From Actinocorallia longicatena (GTDB taxonomy: Bacteria; Actinomycetota; Actinomycetes; Streptosporangiales; Streptosporangiaceae): 64,000 nucleotides of DNA. The notes below the pieces were generated by a model that worked only from the letters and a program-made list of their open reading frames with translations, did not search any database and was not told where the DNA came from. The position numbers were made by a program, and so were the translations under genes. Within the stretch, counting starts at the first letter, position 1, and the number at the start of each line of letters is the position of its first letter. Positions 16,641 to 25,281 of this stretch are shown here, piece after piece. Location: contig NZ_BAAAUV010000011.1 in NCBI RefSeq assembly GCF_039534125.1, forward strand, positions 62,001 to 126,000. Direction: 5' to 3'.

Positions 16641-16676
16641 TTGACAAAATATTCTTGTACGTAAAGACTTGTCTTT
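16641..16676 (+). promoter_or_regulatory. promoter and palindromic operator of the ArsR-like gene
   Basis: TTGACA at 16641-16646 is a consensus -35. About 15 bases on lies TAAAGA, inside the inverted repeat AAAGAC-TT-GTCTTT (16663-16676), which ends four bases before the ATG. A repressor on this repeat would cover the -10 and start region, which suggests autoregulation by the downstream HTH protein. Confidence 0.6.
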
Positions 16677-16679
16677 GCC

Positions 16680-17258
16680 ATGAGAGACATCGTGTACCTC
16701 GATCAGATCGAGCAGGCCGAGGCCCTGCTCAAGCCGCAGCGGATCGAAGTGCTGCGGCAGCTCGCCGAACCCCGGTCCTGCACCGAGGTGGCGGCCGAGC
16801 TCGGCCAGACCCCGCAGCGGGTCTACTACCACGTGAAGCGCCTGGTGGAGGCGCGGCTGGCCGGACAGGTGGCCGAGCGCAGAGTGCGCGGGATCCACGA
16901 AGGGATCTACCAGGCCGCCGGCCGGTCCTACTGGCTGTCCCCCGGCCTGGTGGGCCGGATCGGGCTGCGCCAGACCCGCGACCTGCTCGGCCTCGGCCAC
17001 ATCGTCGACCTGATGGAGGAGGTGCAGGCGGACGTCGCCGCCCTCGACCTCACCCGGCCGGAGCTGCCGTCGGTCGGCGTCTCGGGGGACATCCGGGTGC
17101 GGCCCGAGGACCGTCCCGCGTTCCTGGCGGAGTTGCAGCACACGTTGCAGGACCTGTTCAGCCGCTACGGCGGTGCCGAGGGCGACGCGTTCCGGATGGC
17201 CGTCGTCTGCTATCCCAAGGGAGATCCCGATGACCGATCCGCACAAGACCGAACCTGA
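16680..17258 (+). CDS. ArsR-like winged-helix regulator
   Basis: A 192-residue HTH_20/ArsR-type protein. LKPQRIEVLRQLAEPRSCTEVAAELGQTPQRVYYHVKRL (in parts) is the recognition winged helix at residues 16-60, followed by QVAERRVRGIHEGIYQAAGRSYWLS. It has no arsenic-type Cys pair. The C-terminal half (PSVGVSGDIRVRPEDRPAFLAELQHTLQDLF) is a small dimer or ligand domain. Its stop lies inside the next gene (29-base overlap), an SRPBCC protein, an arrangement common for regulator/AHSA1 pairs. Confidence 0.88.
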   Translation: MRDIVYLDQIEQAEALLKPQRIEVLRQLAEPRSCTEVAAELGQTPQRVYYHVKRLVEARLAGQVAERRVRGIHEGIYQAAGRSYWLSPGLVGRIGLRQTRDLLGLGHIVDLMEEVQADVAALDLTRPELPSVGVSGDIRVRPEDRPAFLAELQHTLQDLFSRYGGAEGDAFRMAVVCYPKGDPDDRSAQDRT

Positions 17259-18132
17259 CCTGCGCCTGCGCGCGGTGCTCCCGGCCCCGCCCAAGGACGT
17301 CTACCAGGCGCTCACCGACCCGGCCGCGCTGCGGGCGTGGCTGACCGAGCACGCCGAGGTCGACCTGCCCGGCAGGTACGCGTTCTGGGGCCGCTCCACC
17401 CCGGACGGCGCGGAGCCGCACCAGCGCGTGCTGCACGTCGACGAGAGCACGGTCAGGTTCGCCTGGACGGTCGAGGGCGTCGAGGCCACGGTGCAGTTCG
17501 AGGTGGCCGAGAACGAGGACGGCACCCTGTTCACCCTGACCCAGAGCGACCTGCCCAGCTTCGAGGAGGTCCTGGCCGACCGGGCCGGTGCCCGCGGCGG
17601 GATGCAGACCTTCTGGACCCTGGCGATCGCGAACCTGGCCGACCATCTCGCGGGCCGCGAGCTCACGCCCAAGTGCGACTTCACCTCGTCGGAGTTCCGC
17701 GCCTCGGTGCTGATCGACGCGGATCCCGAGGCGGTCTTCGCCTCGATGACCAGGCCGGAGCTGTTCCACCAGTGGTTCGGCGTTCGCGTCGACATCGAGC
17801 CGTGGGTCGGCGGCCGGTTCGCCATGGGCGGCTTCGAGCTGAACCCGGGCGGCGTCGAGTTCGTCGAGTTCGAGCCGGGCCGCAAGGCCACCCTGCGCTA
17901 CGCCGACGGAATGACCGACAGCTGGGAGCTGGAGGGTTCGGACGGGAAGACCCGGCTCACCGTCGTCCAGAGCGGCTTCGATCCCGCGAACCCGCCGCAC
18001 CCGGGCTGGGCCGGCTGGCTGGCGGGCATCTCCGCCCTGCGCCGCTACCACGAGCTGCCGGCCTGGCGCTCGCTCTGGCGCTCGATCGAGGTCGCGGGCG
18101 TCCCCGGGGGGATGCTGACCGTCGACGAGTGA
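17230..18132 (+). CDS. tandem SRPBCC (AHSA1-like) protein
   Basis: A 300-residue protein with two START-like domains. Domain 1 runs from RAVLPAPPKDVYQALTDPAALRAWL to about 145; domain 2 from ASVLIDADPEAVFASMTRPELFHQWFG to about 285, ending PAWRSLWRSIEVAG. Both have the helix-grip opening motif. Such proteins bind hydrophobic ligands or act as co-chaperone-like factors. It is translated from an ATG with AAGGGAGA ahead, inside the regulator gene. A strong terminator follows. Confidence 0.88.
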   Translation: MTDPHKTEPDLRLRAVLPAPPKDVYQALTDPAALRAWLTEHAEVDLPGRYAFWGRSTPDGAEPHQRVLHVDESTVRFAWTVEGVEATVQFEVAENEDGTLFTLTQSDLPSFEEVLADRAGARGGMQTFWTLAIANLADHLAGRELTPKCDFTSSEFRASVLIDADPEAVFASMTRPELFHQWFGVRVDIEPWVGGRFAMGGFELNPGGVEFVEFEPGRKATLRYADGMTDSWELEGSDGKTRLTVVQSGFDPANPPHPGWAGWLAGISALRRYHELPAWRSLWRSIEVAGVPGGMLTVDE

Positions 18133-18147
18133 GCGCCGGACGAACGA

Positions 18148-18185
18148 AGAGCGGGTGCCGGGGAGACCTCCCCGGCACCCGCTCT
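18148..18185. terminator. strong bidirectional terminator
   Basis: Perfect 17-base stem (AGAGCGGGTGCCGGGGA and its complement) with loop GACC, between the convergent SRPBCC and MFS genes. Confidence 0.85.
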
Positions 18186-18202
18186 CCCTGTTCCGTGGCC
18201 GA

Positions 18203-19645
18203 TCAGTGCTCCTCGACGGCCTCCGGCCGGGACGGCAGCAGCAGCGCCGTGATCAGCACGGCCACCGAGAGGACCGCGCTGACCACGAAGGCCAGATGCA
18301 TCCCGTCGAGGGCGGCGACGGTGGCGGTGGCGCCGTCGGCGATCCGGGTCGCGGTCCGCTGGCTCATCAGAGTGATCACCAGGGCGGTGCCGAACGCGGC
18401 GGAGACCTGCTGAAGCGTGCTGAGGATGGAGCTGCCGTGTGAGTAGAGCTGCGGCGGCACCGCGCCGAGCCCGAGGGTGAAGACCGGGGTGAACAGCGCG
18501 GCGAGGCTCAGCATCAGCAGCATGTGCAGGCCGAGGATCTGCCAGTACGGCATCGTCAGGGTGAGCCGGGTGAAGCCCGCGAGCGCCAGGATGATGCCGA
18601 CGGACCCGGGGAGGACGAGGACCCGTCCGCCGAACCGGTCGAAGACCCGGCCGATGGTCGGGCCGAGCAGGCCCATCGCGAGGCCGCCCGGCATGACCAG
18701 GAGCCCGGTCTGGAGGGCGCTGAGCCCGCGGACGTTCTGCAGGTAGAGCGGCAGCAGGATCATCGATCCCATCATCGCCATGAAGGCGACGGTCATCAGG
18801 ATGAGCGAGACCACGTAGGTGCGGTTGCGGAGGGTGCGCAGGTCGAGCAGCGGGACCCCGCGCTTCTGCAGGCCGAGCTGCCGGAAGACGAACACGACGA
18901 TGGCCGTCAGCCCGGCGCCCACGATCGCGGCGGCCGTGCCGTAGCCGCCGGCGTGGAACCGGCTCAGCCCGTAGACCAGGCCGCCGAAGCCGAAGGCCGC
19001 CAGCACGACGCTGAACCAGTCGATGGAGCTCTCCTGCGGCTCCCCGACGTTCTCGAGCTTCCGCAGCCCGGCCCAGGTGATCACAGCCGCGATGGGCACC
19101 ACCACGACGAACAGCCACCGCCAGCTGCCCACCTGGAGGATCAGCCCGGAGACCACCGGCCCCATCGCGGGCGCGACCGAGATCGCCAGCGTGACGTTCC
19201 CCATCACCCGGCCGCGATCGGCCATCGGGACGACCTGCATGAGGGTGGTCATCAGCAGCGGCATCATGACCGCGGTGCCGGAGGCCTGGACGATCCGCGC
19301 CCCCAGCAGGACGGTGAAGGTCGGCGCGACGGCCGCCAGCACGGTGCCCGCGATGAACAGGCCCATGGCGACGGAGTAGGCCTGCCGGGTCGTGACCCGC
19401 TGGAGGAACCATCCGGTCGCGGGGATGACCGCCGCCATCGTGAGCATGAACGCGGTCGAGAGCCACTGAGCCGTCTGTTCGGTGATCTCCAGCGCGCTCA
19501 TGAGCTTCGGAATCGCGTTGATCATGATCGTTTCGTTCAGGATCACCACGAACGTCGCGAGCACCAGCAGCCGGACGACGGGAGGCGTCCGGCTGCTGGC
19601 CGCGGGCCCTGCTGGGGGGGAGAGATCGATCTCGGAGGCTGTCAT
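18203..19645 (-). CDS. DHA2-family multidrug efflux MFS transporter
   Basis: A 480-residue, 14-helix exporter of the EmrB/QacA group. Helix 1 carries VVILNETIMINAIPKLMSAL (the D1-like position is Asn-Glu), motif A region is FLQRVTTRQAYSVAM, and motif C equivalent is VAPAMGPVVSGLILQVGSWRWLF. The Glu in NETI resembles Lde/Mdr-type relatives. A start with MTASEIDLSPP is likely. It ends at a strong terminator and has a free upstream region; no regulator lies directly beside it except the TetR further on. Confidence 0.92.
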   Translation of the reverse strand: MTASEIDLSPPAGPAASSRTPPVVRLLVLATFVVILNETIMINAIPKLMSALEITEQTAQWLSTAFMLTMAAVIPATGWFLQRVTTRQAYSVAMGLFIAGTVLAAVAPTFTVLLGARIVQASGTAVMMPLLMTTLMQVVPMADRGRVMGNVTLAISVAPAMGPVVSGLILQVGSWRWLFVVVVPIAAVITWAGLRKLENVGEPQESSIDWFSVVLAAFGFGGLVYGLSRFHAGGYGTAAAIVGAGLTAIVVFVFRQLGLQKRGVPLLDLRTLRNRTYVVSLILMTVAFMAMMGSMILLPLYLQNVRGLSALQTGLLVMPGGLAMGLLGPTIGRVFDRFGGRVLVLPGSVGIILALAGFTRLTLTMPYWQILGLHMLLMLSLAALFTPVFTLGLGAVPPQLYSHGSSILSTLQQVSAAFGTALVITLMSQRTATRIADGATATVAALDGMHLAFVVSAVLSVAVLITALLLPSRPEAVEEH

Positions 19646-19786
19646 GTCACCCGATCAGACGTGCGGAGATGGCAAAGGGGGATTGTCCCGACAGACACTT
19701 CCACAAGCCTCTGACAGAATCCCAACCGTTTTCCGCCTCGCCCGTCCCGTCGCACGTGGGCCGGCCGATGGTCTCAGCCGGTGTTC

Positions 19787-21034
19787 TCAGCCGGCGGGGC
19801 TGGTCCAGCCGACCGGGATGCGGGCGATCCGGACGCGCTGCGGGTGGTCGCCGACCGGCACCGAGACGATCTTCTGACCGGTGGCGAAGCTGATCGCGGT
19901 GACCTGGTCGGAACCGCTCTCGGAGATGACGCAGTCCCTGCCGTCACCGCTGACGGTCGCCCAGTAGGGCTTGGACGCGGAGACGAGCGGCCCCTGCTGG
20001 AGGGTGGACCGCTGGACGATCGTCGCGTAGTCGTCCATCGTGCCCGCGACGCAGAGCTTCGAGCCGTCGGGGCTCATCGAGAGCCCGTGGTGGCGCGAGT
20101 CGTTGACGAAGGTGGTCCGGTCGTCGCTGGTGGCGGGGTTCTTCGGCAGCGTCTTGATCCGGGTGATCTTGTCGGTGGCGGGGTCGTACTCTACGAGGCC
20201 GTTGAAGTAGGAGACCTGGAAGTAGAGCTTGGACTGGTCGGGCGAGAAGACGGTGGGGCGCACGGAGTTGGACAGGTCCGAGCGGCCGGCGGCGTCCAGG
20301 CGGGACCGCATGTCGATGGTCTTGACGACCTTGTAGGTGCTCGCGTCGGCGACGGTGATGTGCCGGTCGCCCTTGAGGAAGTCCTGCCAGGGGGCGTCGA
20401 AGTCGTTGTTGACCTCGCCGATCGACATGTTCCAGAGCTTGCCGTCCGGGGTGAAGATGTTCTCGTGCGGCTTGGCGCCGGTGGGGAACGAGCCGAGCTG
20501 GGCGCCGGTGGCGATGTCCAGCACGTAGACCGTGTTGGACAGCGAGGCCGACACCGCGACGCGCTTGCCGTCGGGCGAGACGGCCATGTGGTCGGAGCGG
20601 TAGCCGCCGACCGCGAACCGCCATTTGACCTTGTTGGTGGCCAGGTCGATGGAGACGACGTCGCCGAAGCTCGGCCGGGAGACGACCATGGCCGAGCCGT
20701 CGGGCGTGGAGTACATGTCGTCCACGTACTGGTCGTGGCCCTCGCCCGCGGTCGCGCGGATGCCGAGGTAGACGACGAGGTTGACCGGGTTGAGGTAGAT
20801 CGCGGCGAGGCGCTGGGCCTTGTCGGGGATGACGTTGACGCGGCCGATCTTGTGGAAGTCGCCGGTGGAGGCGATGACGTCGGCGGTGCCTTCCCAGTTG
20901 TTGCCGACGAACATGACCTCCTGCAGGTCGGGGGCGGCCTGCGCGGGGAGGGAGAGCCCCGCCGCGGCGACCGCGGCGGCGGCTCCGGCGGCGAGCAGGG
21001 TTCTGGACCGCAGGGAACGGAACGAGAGGGACAT
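19787..21034 (-). CDS. secreted YncE-like beta-propeller protein
   Basis: A 415-residue exported protein. The signal peptide is residues 1-33 (RSRTLLAAGAAAAVAAAGLSLPAQA). The mature part is a seven-bladed lactonase-like propeller with repeats such as VVSIDLATNKVKWRFAVGG, MAVSPDGKRVAVSASLSNTVYVLDIATG, TVADASTYKVVKTIDM, and LSMSPDGSKLCVAG. YncE-type proteins bind DNA or ligands outside the membrane; the actual role is unknown. GGAGCATCC precedes the ATG. It is divergent from a TetR gene over a perfect palindrome. Confidence 0.9.
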   Translation of the reverse strand: MSLSFRSLRSRTLLAAGAAAAVAAAGLSLPAQAAPDLQEVMFVGNNWEGTADVIASTGDFHKIGRVNVIPDKAQRLAAIYLNPVNLVVYLGIRATAGEGHDQYVDDMYSTPDGSAMVVSRPSFGDVVSIDLATNKVKWRFAVGGYRSDHMAVSPDGKRVAVSASLSNTVYVLDIATGAQLGSFPTGAKPHENIFTPDGKLWNMSIGEVNNDFDAPWQDFLKGDRHITVADASTYKVVKTIDMRSRLDAAGRSDLSNSVRPTVFSPDQSKLYFQVSYFNGLVEYDPATDKITRIKTLPKNPATSDDRTTFVNDSRHHGLSMSPDGSKLCVAGTMDDYATIVQRSTLQQGPLVSASKPYWATVSGDGRDCVISESGSDQVTAISFATGQKIVSVPVGDHPQRVRIARIPVGWTSPAG

Positions 21035-21062
21035 GGATGCTCCACGGGGGGTGGGCGGCTAG

Positions 21063-21091
21063 TCTGAACTTTGGAATTGCCAAAGTTCAGA
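21063..21091. promoter_or_regulatory. TetR-type operator palindrome
   Basis: TCTGAACTTTGG and its exact complement CCAAAGTTCAGA are separated by AATTG. Twelve-base perfect arms 29 bases upstream of the propeller gene and 85 bases upstream of the regulator start make this the obvious site for the TetR protein controlling both genes. Confidence 0.85.
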
Positions 21092-21175
21092 TTGTGTTAC
21101 TGGATGGTAGGCGGCCGTGGCGCACGCGACAACCCCGGAATGCGGGAAAATGCGGTCGTCGACAGCGGAGGCACG

Positions 21176-21820
21176 GTGGCGGGAAAGATCACCCCGGCGG
21201 AACGCCGGTACGGCGGCAAGGACGCCGCCCAGCGGCAGGCCGAGCGGCGCGCCCGCTTCCTGGAGGCGGGACTCGACCTGTTCGGCCGGGCACCCGGCTA
21301 CCGGGGGACCTCCCTGGCCGAGGTGTGCAGGGCGGCGGGCCTGTCCAGCCGCCAGTTCTACGAGGAGTTCCACGCGCTCGAGGACCTCCTGGCCGATCTG
21401 CACCGGATGGTCCACGGCCAGGCCCAGCGCGCGGTCTTCGAGACACTTCCCTCGATCCAGGACCTTCCGCTCGCCGAGCGTCTCGAACGCATGCTGCACG
21501 CCTACGTGGAGGGCGCCGCCGCCGATCCCCGGCACGCCCGCATCGCCTACGTCGAGGTCATCGGCGTCAGCCCCCGCATCGACCTCCAGCGTCTCGAACG
21601 CCGCTCGACCTGGATCGGCTTCATGACGGCCGTCACCGACGAGGCCGTCGCCCGCGGCGAGATCCCGCCCGCCGACTACACGATCGCGGGGGCCGCCTAC
21701 ATCGGGGCCGTCAACGGCCTCATGCACGACTGGGTCGTCGGCTGGGTCGACGCCACCCGGGCGGAGATCGCCGACGAGCTCCTCCAGCTCCTCCTCGGCC
21801 GGTACAAGATCGCTCTGTAG
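21176..21820 (+). CDS. TetR-family transcriptional regulator
   Basis: A 214-residue regulator. The N-terminal HTH is AERRARFLEAGLDLFG... GYRGTSLAEVCRAAGLSSRQFYEEFHALEDLLADL (in parts, residues 20-70). The ligand domain is helical, ending LLQLLLGRYKIAL. GCGGAGGCACG lies directly before the GTG (MAGKITPAERRYGG), which decides against longer in-frame starts that run through the palindrome. It probably represses the divergent propeller gene and itself. Ligand unknown. Confidence 0.92.
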   Translation: MAGKITPAERRYGGKDAAQRQAERRARFLEAGLDLFGRAPGYRGTSLAEVCRAAGLSSRQFYEEFHALEDLLADLHRMVHGQAQRAVFETLPSIQDLPLAERLERMLHAYVEGAAADPRHARIAYVEVIGVSPRIDLQRLERRSTWIGFMTAVTDEAVARGEIPPADYTIAGAAYIGAVNGLMHDWVVGWVDATRAEIADELLQLLLGRYKIAL

Positions 21821-21961
21821 GCCGTCCGGCGGAAAATCGCGAATCATGGACCATCGGGACGGTTGACCCGACCCGATGGCGGACAGCGTGATCGTGGGGA
21901 CCGGGCCGGCCGGTCCTCCCGGACGGTTTCCGTCCACGACCGCGAGGAGCCTGCTCCGCCC

Positions 21962-23347
21962 ATGACCGCCGAGAAAGACGCGGGCCCCGCCGAACGGGCT
22001 TCGGAGGGCCGGGGAGTCCGTTCCCGGCTGCCCCGCTCCGCCCACGAGGGGTTCGAGCCGCCCGCGACCAGAGCCGACCCGATCGACGTCCTGGAGGAGC
22101 AGTCGGCGGTCAGGGTGCCGGAGCTGGTCCCGATCCGGTACGCCCGGATGATGGAGTCGCCGTTCCGCTTCTACCGGGGAGCCGCGGCGCTCATGGCCGC
22201 CGACCTGGGCGCCACCCCTCACACGGGGATCACGGTGCAGCTCTGCGGGGACGCGCACATGCTGAACTTCCGGCTCCTCGCCTCGCCCGAGCGCCATCTG
22301 ATGTTCGACATCAACGACTTCGACGAGACCCTGCCGGGCCCCTTCGAGTGGGACGTCAAGCGGCTGGCCACGAGCCTGGTGATCGCAGGACGCGCCAACG
22401 GGTTCTCCACCAGGATCCGCAGGGAACTCGTCCAGGACTGCGTGCGCGGCTACCGGGAGCGGATGCACGAGTTCGCCGCGCTGCCCGTCCTGGACGTCTG
22501 GTACGCCCAGGACAACGCCGACCAGCTCGAGGCGCTCCAGAACAAGAGGATCCGCGGGCACCTGTCCCGGGCGATGACCCAGGCCCGCACCCGGACCAGC
22601 CTCCAGGCCTTCACCAAGCTCACCAGGACCGAGGACGGCCGGCGCCGGTTCATCGCCGATCCGCCGCTCATCACGCCCTTCCGCGACCTGGTCTCCGGCG
22701 CCGAGCGCGACGACCTGGAGGAGAACCTGCACGAACTGCTGCGCGGCTACGGCGACAGCCTGTCCTCCGAACGCCGCCATCTGCTGAGCCGCTTCCGGGT
22801 GATCGACATGGCCCGCAAGGTGGTCGGGGTGGGCAGCGTGGGCACCCGGTGCTGGGTGATCCTCCTCCAGGGCAGGGACGAGGGCGATCCGCTGATCCTC
22901 CAGGCGAAGGAGGCCGGCGAGTCGGTCCTGGCCCCCTATCTCGGCGCGAGCGAGTACACGAACGAGGGGCACCGGGTGGTGGCAGGGCAGCGGCTGCTCC
23001 AGGCGGCGAGCGACATCTTCCTCGGCTGGCAGTCGACCGTCGGGATCGACGGCCGGCACCGCGACTTCTACGTGCGGCAGCTCCGTGACTGGAAGGGCGT
23101 GGCGGTCCCGGAGAACATGGCCCCGGCCACGATGAGGGCCTTCGGACGCTACTGCGGAGCCTCCCTGGCCCGGGCCCACGCCCGGTCCGGAGACCCCATC
23201 GGCATCGCCGCCTACCTCGGCCGGGGGGACTCCTTCGACCGTGCGCTCGTCGGGTTCGCCGAGGACTACGCCGACCAGAACGAGCGCGACCACCAGGCCC
23301 TCGTCAACGCCGTCCACACCGGCCGGATCCCGGCAAACTGCCCTTGA
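21962..23347 (+). CDS. DUF2252 family protein
   Basis: A 461-residue protein with a kinase-like fold. Key parts: RYARMMESPFRFYRGAAALMAADLG, then VQLCGDAHMLNFRLLASPERHLMFDINDFDETLPGPFEWDVKRLATSL (in parts), VGVGSVGTRCWVILLQG, and the C-terminal RAHARSGDPIGIAAYLG. The GDAH and DFDET residues mimic a kinase catalytic loop. Function unknown; common in actinomycetes near stress genes. GAGGAGCC precedes the ATG (MTAEKDAG), set back from it; an upstream reading in the same frame looks non-coding. Confidence 0.92.
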   Translation: MTAEKDAGPAERASEGRGVRSRLPRSAHEGFEPPATRADPIDVLEEQSAVRVPELVPIRYARMMESPFRFYRGAAALMAADLGATPHTGITVQLCGDAHMLNFRLLASPERHLMFDINDFDETLPGPFEWDVKRLATSLVIAGRANGFSTRIRRELVQDCVRGYRERMHEFAALPVLDVWYAQDNADQLEALQNKRIRGHLSRAMTQARTRTSLQAFTKLTRTEDGRRRFIADPPLITPFRDLVSGAERDDLEENLHELLRGYGDSLSSERRHLLSRFRVIDMARKVVGVGSVGTRCWVILLQGRDEGDPLILQAKEAGESVLAPYLGASEYTNEGHRVVAGQRLLQAASDIFLGWQSTVGIDGRHRDFYVRQLRDWKGVAVPENMAPATMRAFGRYCGASLARAHARSGDPIGIAAYLGRGDSFDRALVGFAEDYADQNERDHQALVNAVHTGRIPANCP

Positions 23348-23435
23348 GGGAACCTTCGGCCCCGCTTGGTCTACGTCCCCCGCCGCGCCGGGCACTGTGA
23401 AGATCAGAGGATCGGCACGATCGAGGAGGTGTTCT

Positions 23436-23882
23436 GTGGCCCCACAGGGTGCTCGGCCTGAACAGTACGACTACTCCGAACCGCCCGCCGGGGGCTGGGT
23501 TCTCGGATTCACCGTCTTCGCGGCCGCGATGATGATCATCACGGGGATGTTCCAGGCGTTCCAGGGGCTCGTCGCGATCTTCCGCGGGAGCTACTACGTG
23601 AACACCCGCGAGTACCTCTTCGAGTTCAACGTGACCACGTGGGGCTGGATCAACCTCATCATCGGGATCCTGGTGTTCTGCGCGGGCGCCGCGGTGTTCG
23701 GCGGATACCTGTGGGCCCGGGCCGTCGCGATCGGGATGGCGGCGCTCGCGGCCGTCACCAACTTCCTGTTCATGCCCTACTACCCGATCTGGTCGATCGT
23801 CACGGTCGCGTGCAGCATTCTGGCGATCTTCGCCCTGTGCAAGTACAACAGCGGGAACGCCCTGCGGACCGACAAGCGCTGA
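23436..23882 (+). CDS. DUF7144-family membrane protein (copy 1)
   Basis: A 148-residue protein with four helices. Typical parts: GFTVFAAAMMIITGMFQAFQGLVAIF, SYYVNTREYLFEFNVTTWGWINLIIGILV, ARAVAIGMAALAAVTNFLFMPYYPIWSIV. The Y-x-F-x-(V/T)TTWGW motif and MPYYPIW are shared with the second copy near 39.7-40.1 kb. GAGGAGG lies just ahead of the GTG. It is co-oriented with the DUF2252 and ClC-like genes. Role unknown. Confidence 0.88.
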   Translation: MAPQGARPEQYDYSEPPAGGWVLGFTVFAAAMMIITGMFQAFQGLVAIFRGSYYVNTREYLFEFNVTTWGWINLIIGILVFCAGAAVFGGYLWARAVAIGMAALAAVTNFLFMPYYPIWSIVTVACSILAIFALCKYNSGNALRTDKR

Positions 23883-23960
23883 ACCGCCTCCCCCCTCGTG
23901 GCACGACCCTCCCCCGAACGACGGCCTCGCCCCGAGGTCCCTTTCCGGAGAGGTCCGCCT

Positions 23961-25211
23961 GTGAAGATCGAGGGCCCCAGGGCGAAGCTGCTGGCGCTGG
24001 TGATCCCGGCGCTCTGCGTCGGGGTGGCCTGCGGCCTGATCCTCGCCGCGGTCGACGCGCTGGCGGAGGGGTTGCAGCATCTCGTCTGGGACGACCTGCC
24101 GGAGGCGCTGGGCGTCGCGGGGGAACCGGCCTGGTGGACCGTCCTGATCCTGACCGCGGCGGGTCTGCTCGTCGGCCTGGTCGTCTGGCGGTTCCCGGGC
24201 GGCGCGGGCCCCGACCCGGCCACCGAGGGCCTGATCGGGCCGCCGCTGAAACCGGCGACCGTCCCAGGGCTGCTGCTGGCGACCGTGCTGACCCTGGCGG
24301 GCGGGGTGAGCCTCGGCCCGGAGAACCCGATCACGGCGGTCAACGTGACCCTCGCCGTGGCGCTGGGCCTGCGGTTCCTGCCCTCGATCAAGGGGGAGAT
24401 GTGGCTCGGCCTGGCCACGGCGGGCACGATCGGTGCCCTCTTCGGCACCCCGGTCGCCGCGGCCCTGATCCTTTCGGAGGTGTTCGCCGGGAAGAGCGAC
24501 ACGGCGCTGTGGGACCGGCTCTTCGGCCCGCTGCTGGCGGCCGGCGCGGGAGCCCTGACGACCTCGGTGATGGCGCATGCGGCGATCGAGATCGATCTTC
24601 CCGCCTACCCGGGCTTCCATCTCGTCGACCTGGTCAGCGGGACCGCCATCGCGGTGGCGGCGTGCGCGCTGGGACTGAGCGCGGTGTACGCGTTCCCGAA
24701 GGTCCACGGCCTCTTCCAGCGCGTCGGCCATCCCGTCCTGATGATCGGGCTCGGCGGTCTCGTGCTGGGCGTGCTCGGCGCGATCGGCGGCCGGATCACC
24801 CTGTTCAAGGGGCTGTCGGAGATGCAGGAACTGCTCGCCGAGCAGCACACCAACGGCGGGCTGCTCCTGATCGTCCTGGTCAAGCTGGCGGCGCTGCTCA
24901 CCGCCGCGACCTGCGGCTTCAAGGGCGGCCGGATCTTCCCGATCGTGTTCGTCGGGGTCGTCTTCGGGCTGCTCGCCCACCAGCTCGTCGACGCCGTGCC
25001 GATCGGCCTCGCCGTCGGCTCCGCCCTGCTCGGAGTCCTGCTCGCCACGACGCGGCAGGGCTGGCTCAGCCTGTTCCTGGCGGTGACCGTCGTGGCGGAC
25101 ATCGCGCTCCTGCCCGTCCTGTGCGTCATCCTCGCGCCGGCCTGGCTGCTGGCCACCGGACGGCCGGAGATGCAGATCAAGAGCGAGCACCGGGAGGCCG
25201 TCGCCCGGTGA
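23961..25211 (+). CDS. ClC-like ion channel/transporter (YfeO type)
   Basis: A 416-residue membrane protein with about ten helices. The ClC filter-like motif GGVSLGPENPI is at residues 118-128; a second inverted repeat has AATCGFKGGRIFPIVFVG, corresponding to the G(K/R)EGP-type and GxFxP-type sites. It matches the putative ion-channel YfeO branch rather than the classic CLC antiporters. GGAGAGG precedes the GTG. It sits in a same-strand series of membrane genes and probably moves chloride or a related anion; the ion is inferred. Confidence 0.88.
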   Translation: MKIEGPRAKLLALVIPALCVGVACGLILAAVDALAEGLQHLVWDDLPEALGVAGEPAWWTVLILTAAGLLVGLVVWRFPGGAGPDPATEGLIGPPLKPATVPGLLLATVLTLAGGVSLGPENPITAVNVTLAVALGLRFLPSIKGEMWLGLATAGTIGALFGTPVAAALILSEVFAGKSDTALWDRLFGPLLAAGAGALTTSVMAHAAIEIDLPAYPGFHLVDLVSGTAIAVAACALGLSAVYAFPKVHGLFQRVGHPVLMIGLGGLVLGVLGAIGGRITLFKGLSEMQELLAEQHTNGGLLLIVLVKLAALLTAATCGFKGGRIFPIVFVGVVFGLLAHQLVDAVPIGLAVGSALLGVLLATTRQGWLSLFLAVTVVADIALLPVLCVILAPAWLLATGRPEMQIKSEHREAVAR

Positions 25212-25281
25212 CTCCTGCGGTGCGCAGTGCGATCCACGACTTCCAGCGGCTGGGAAAAGGTTCTTCGGAAAGGCGGCTCAC

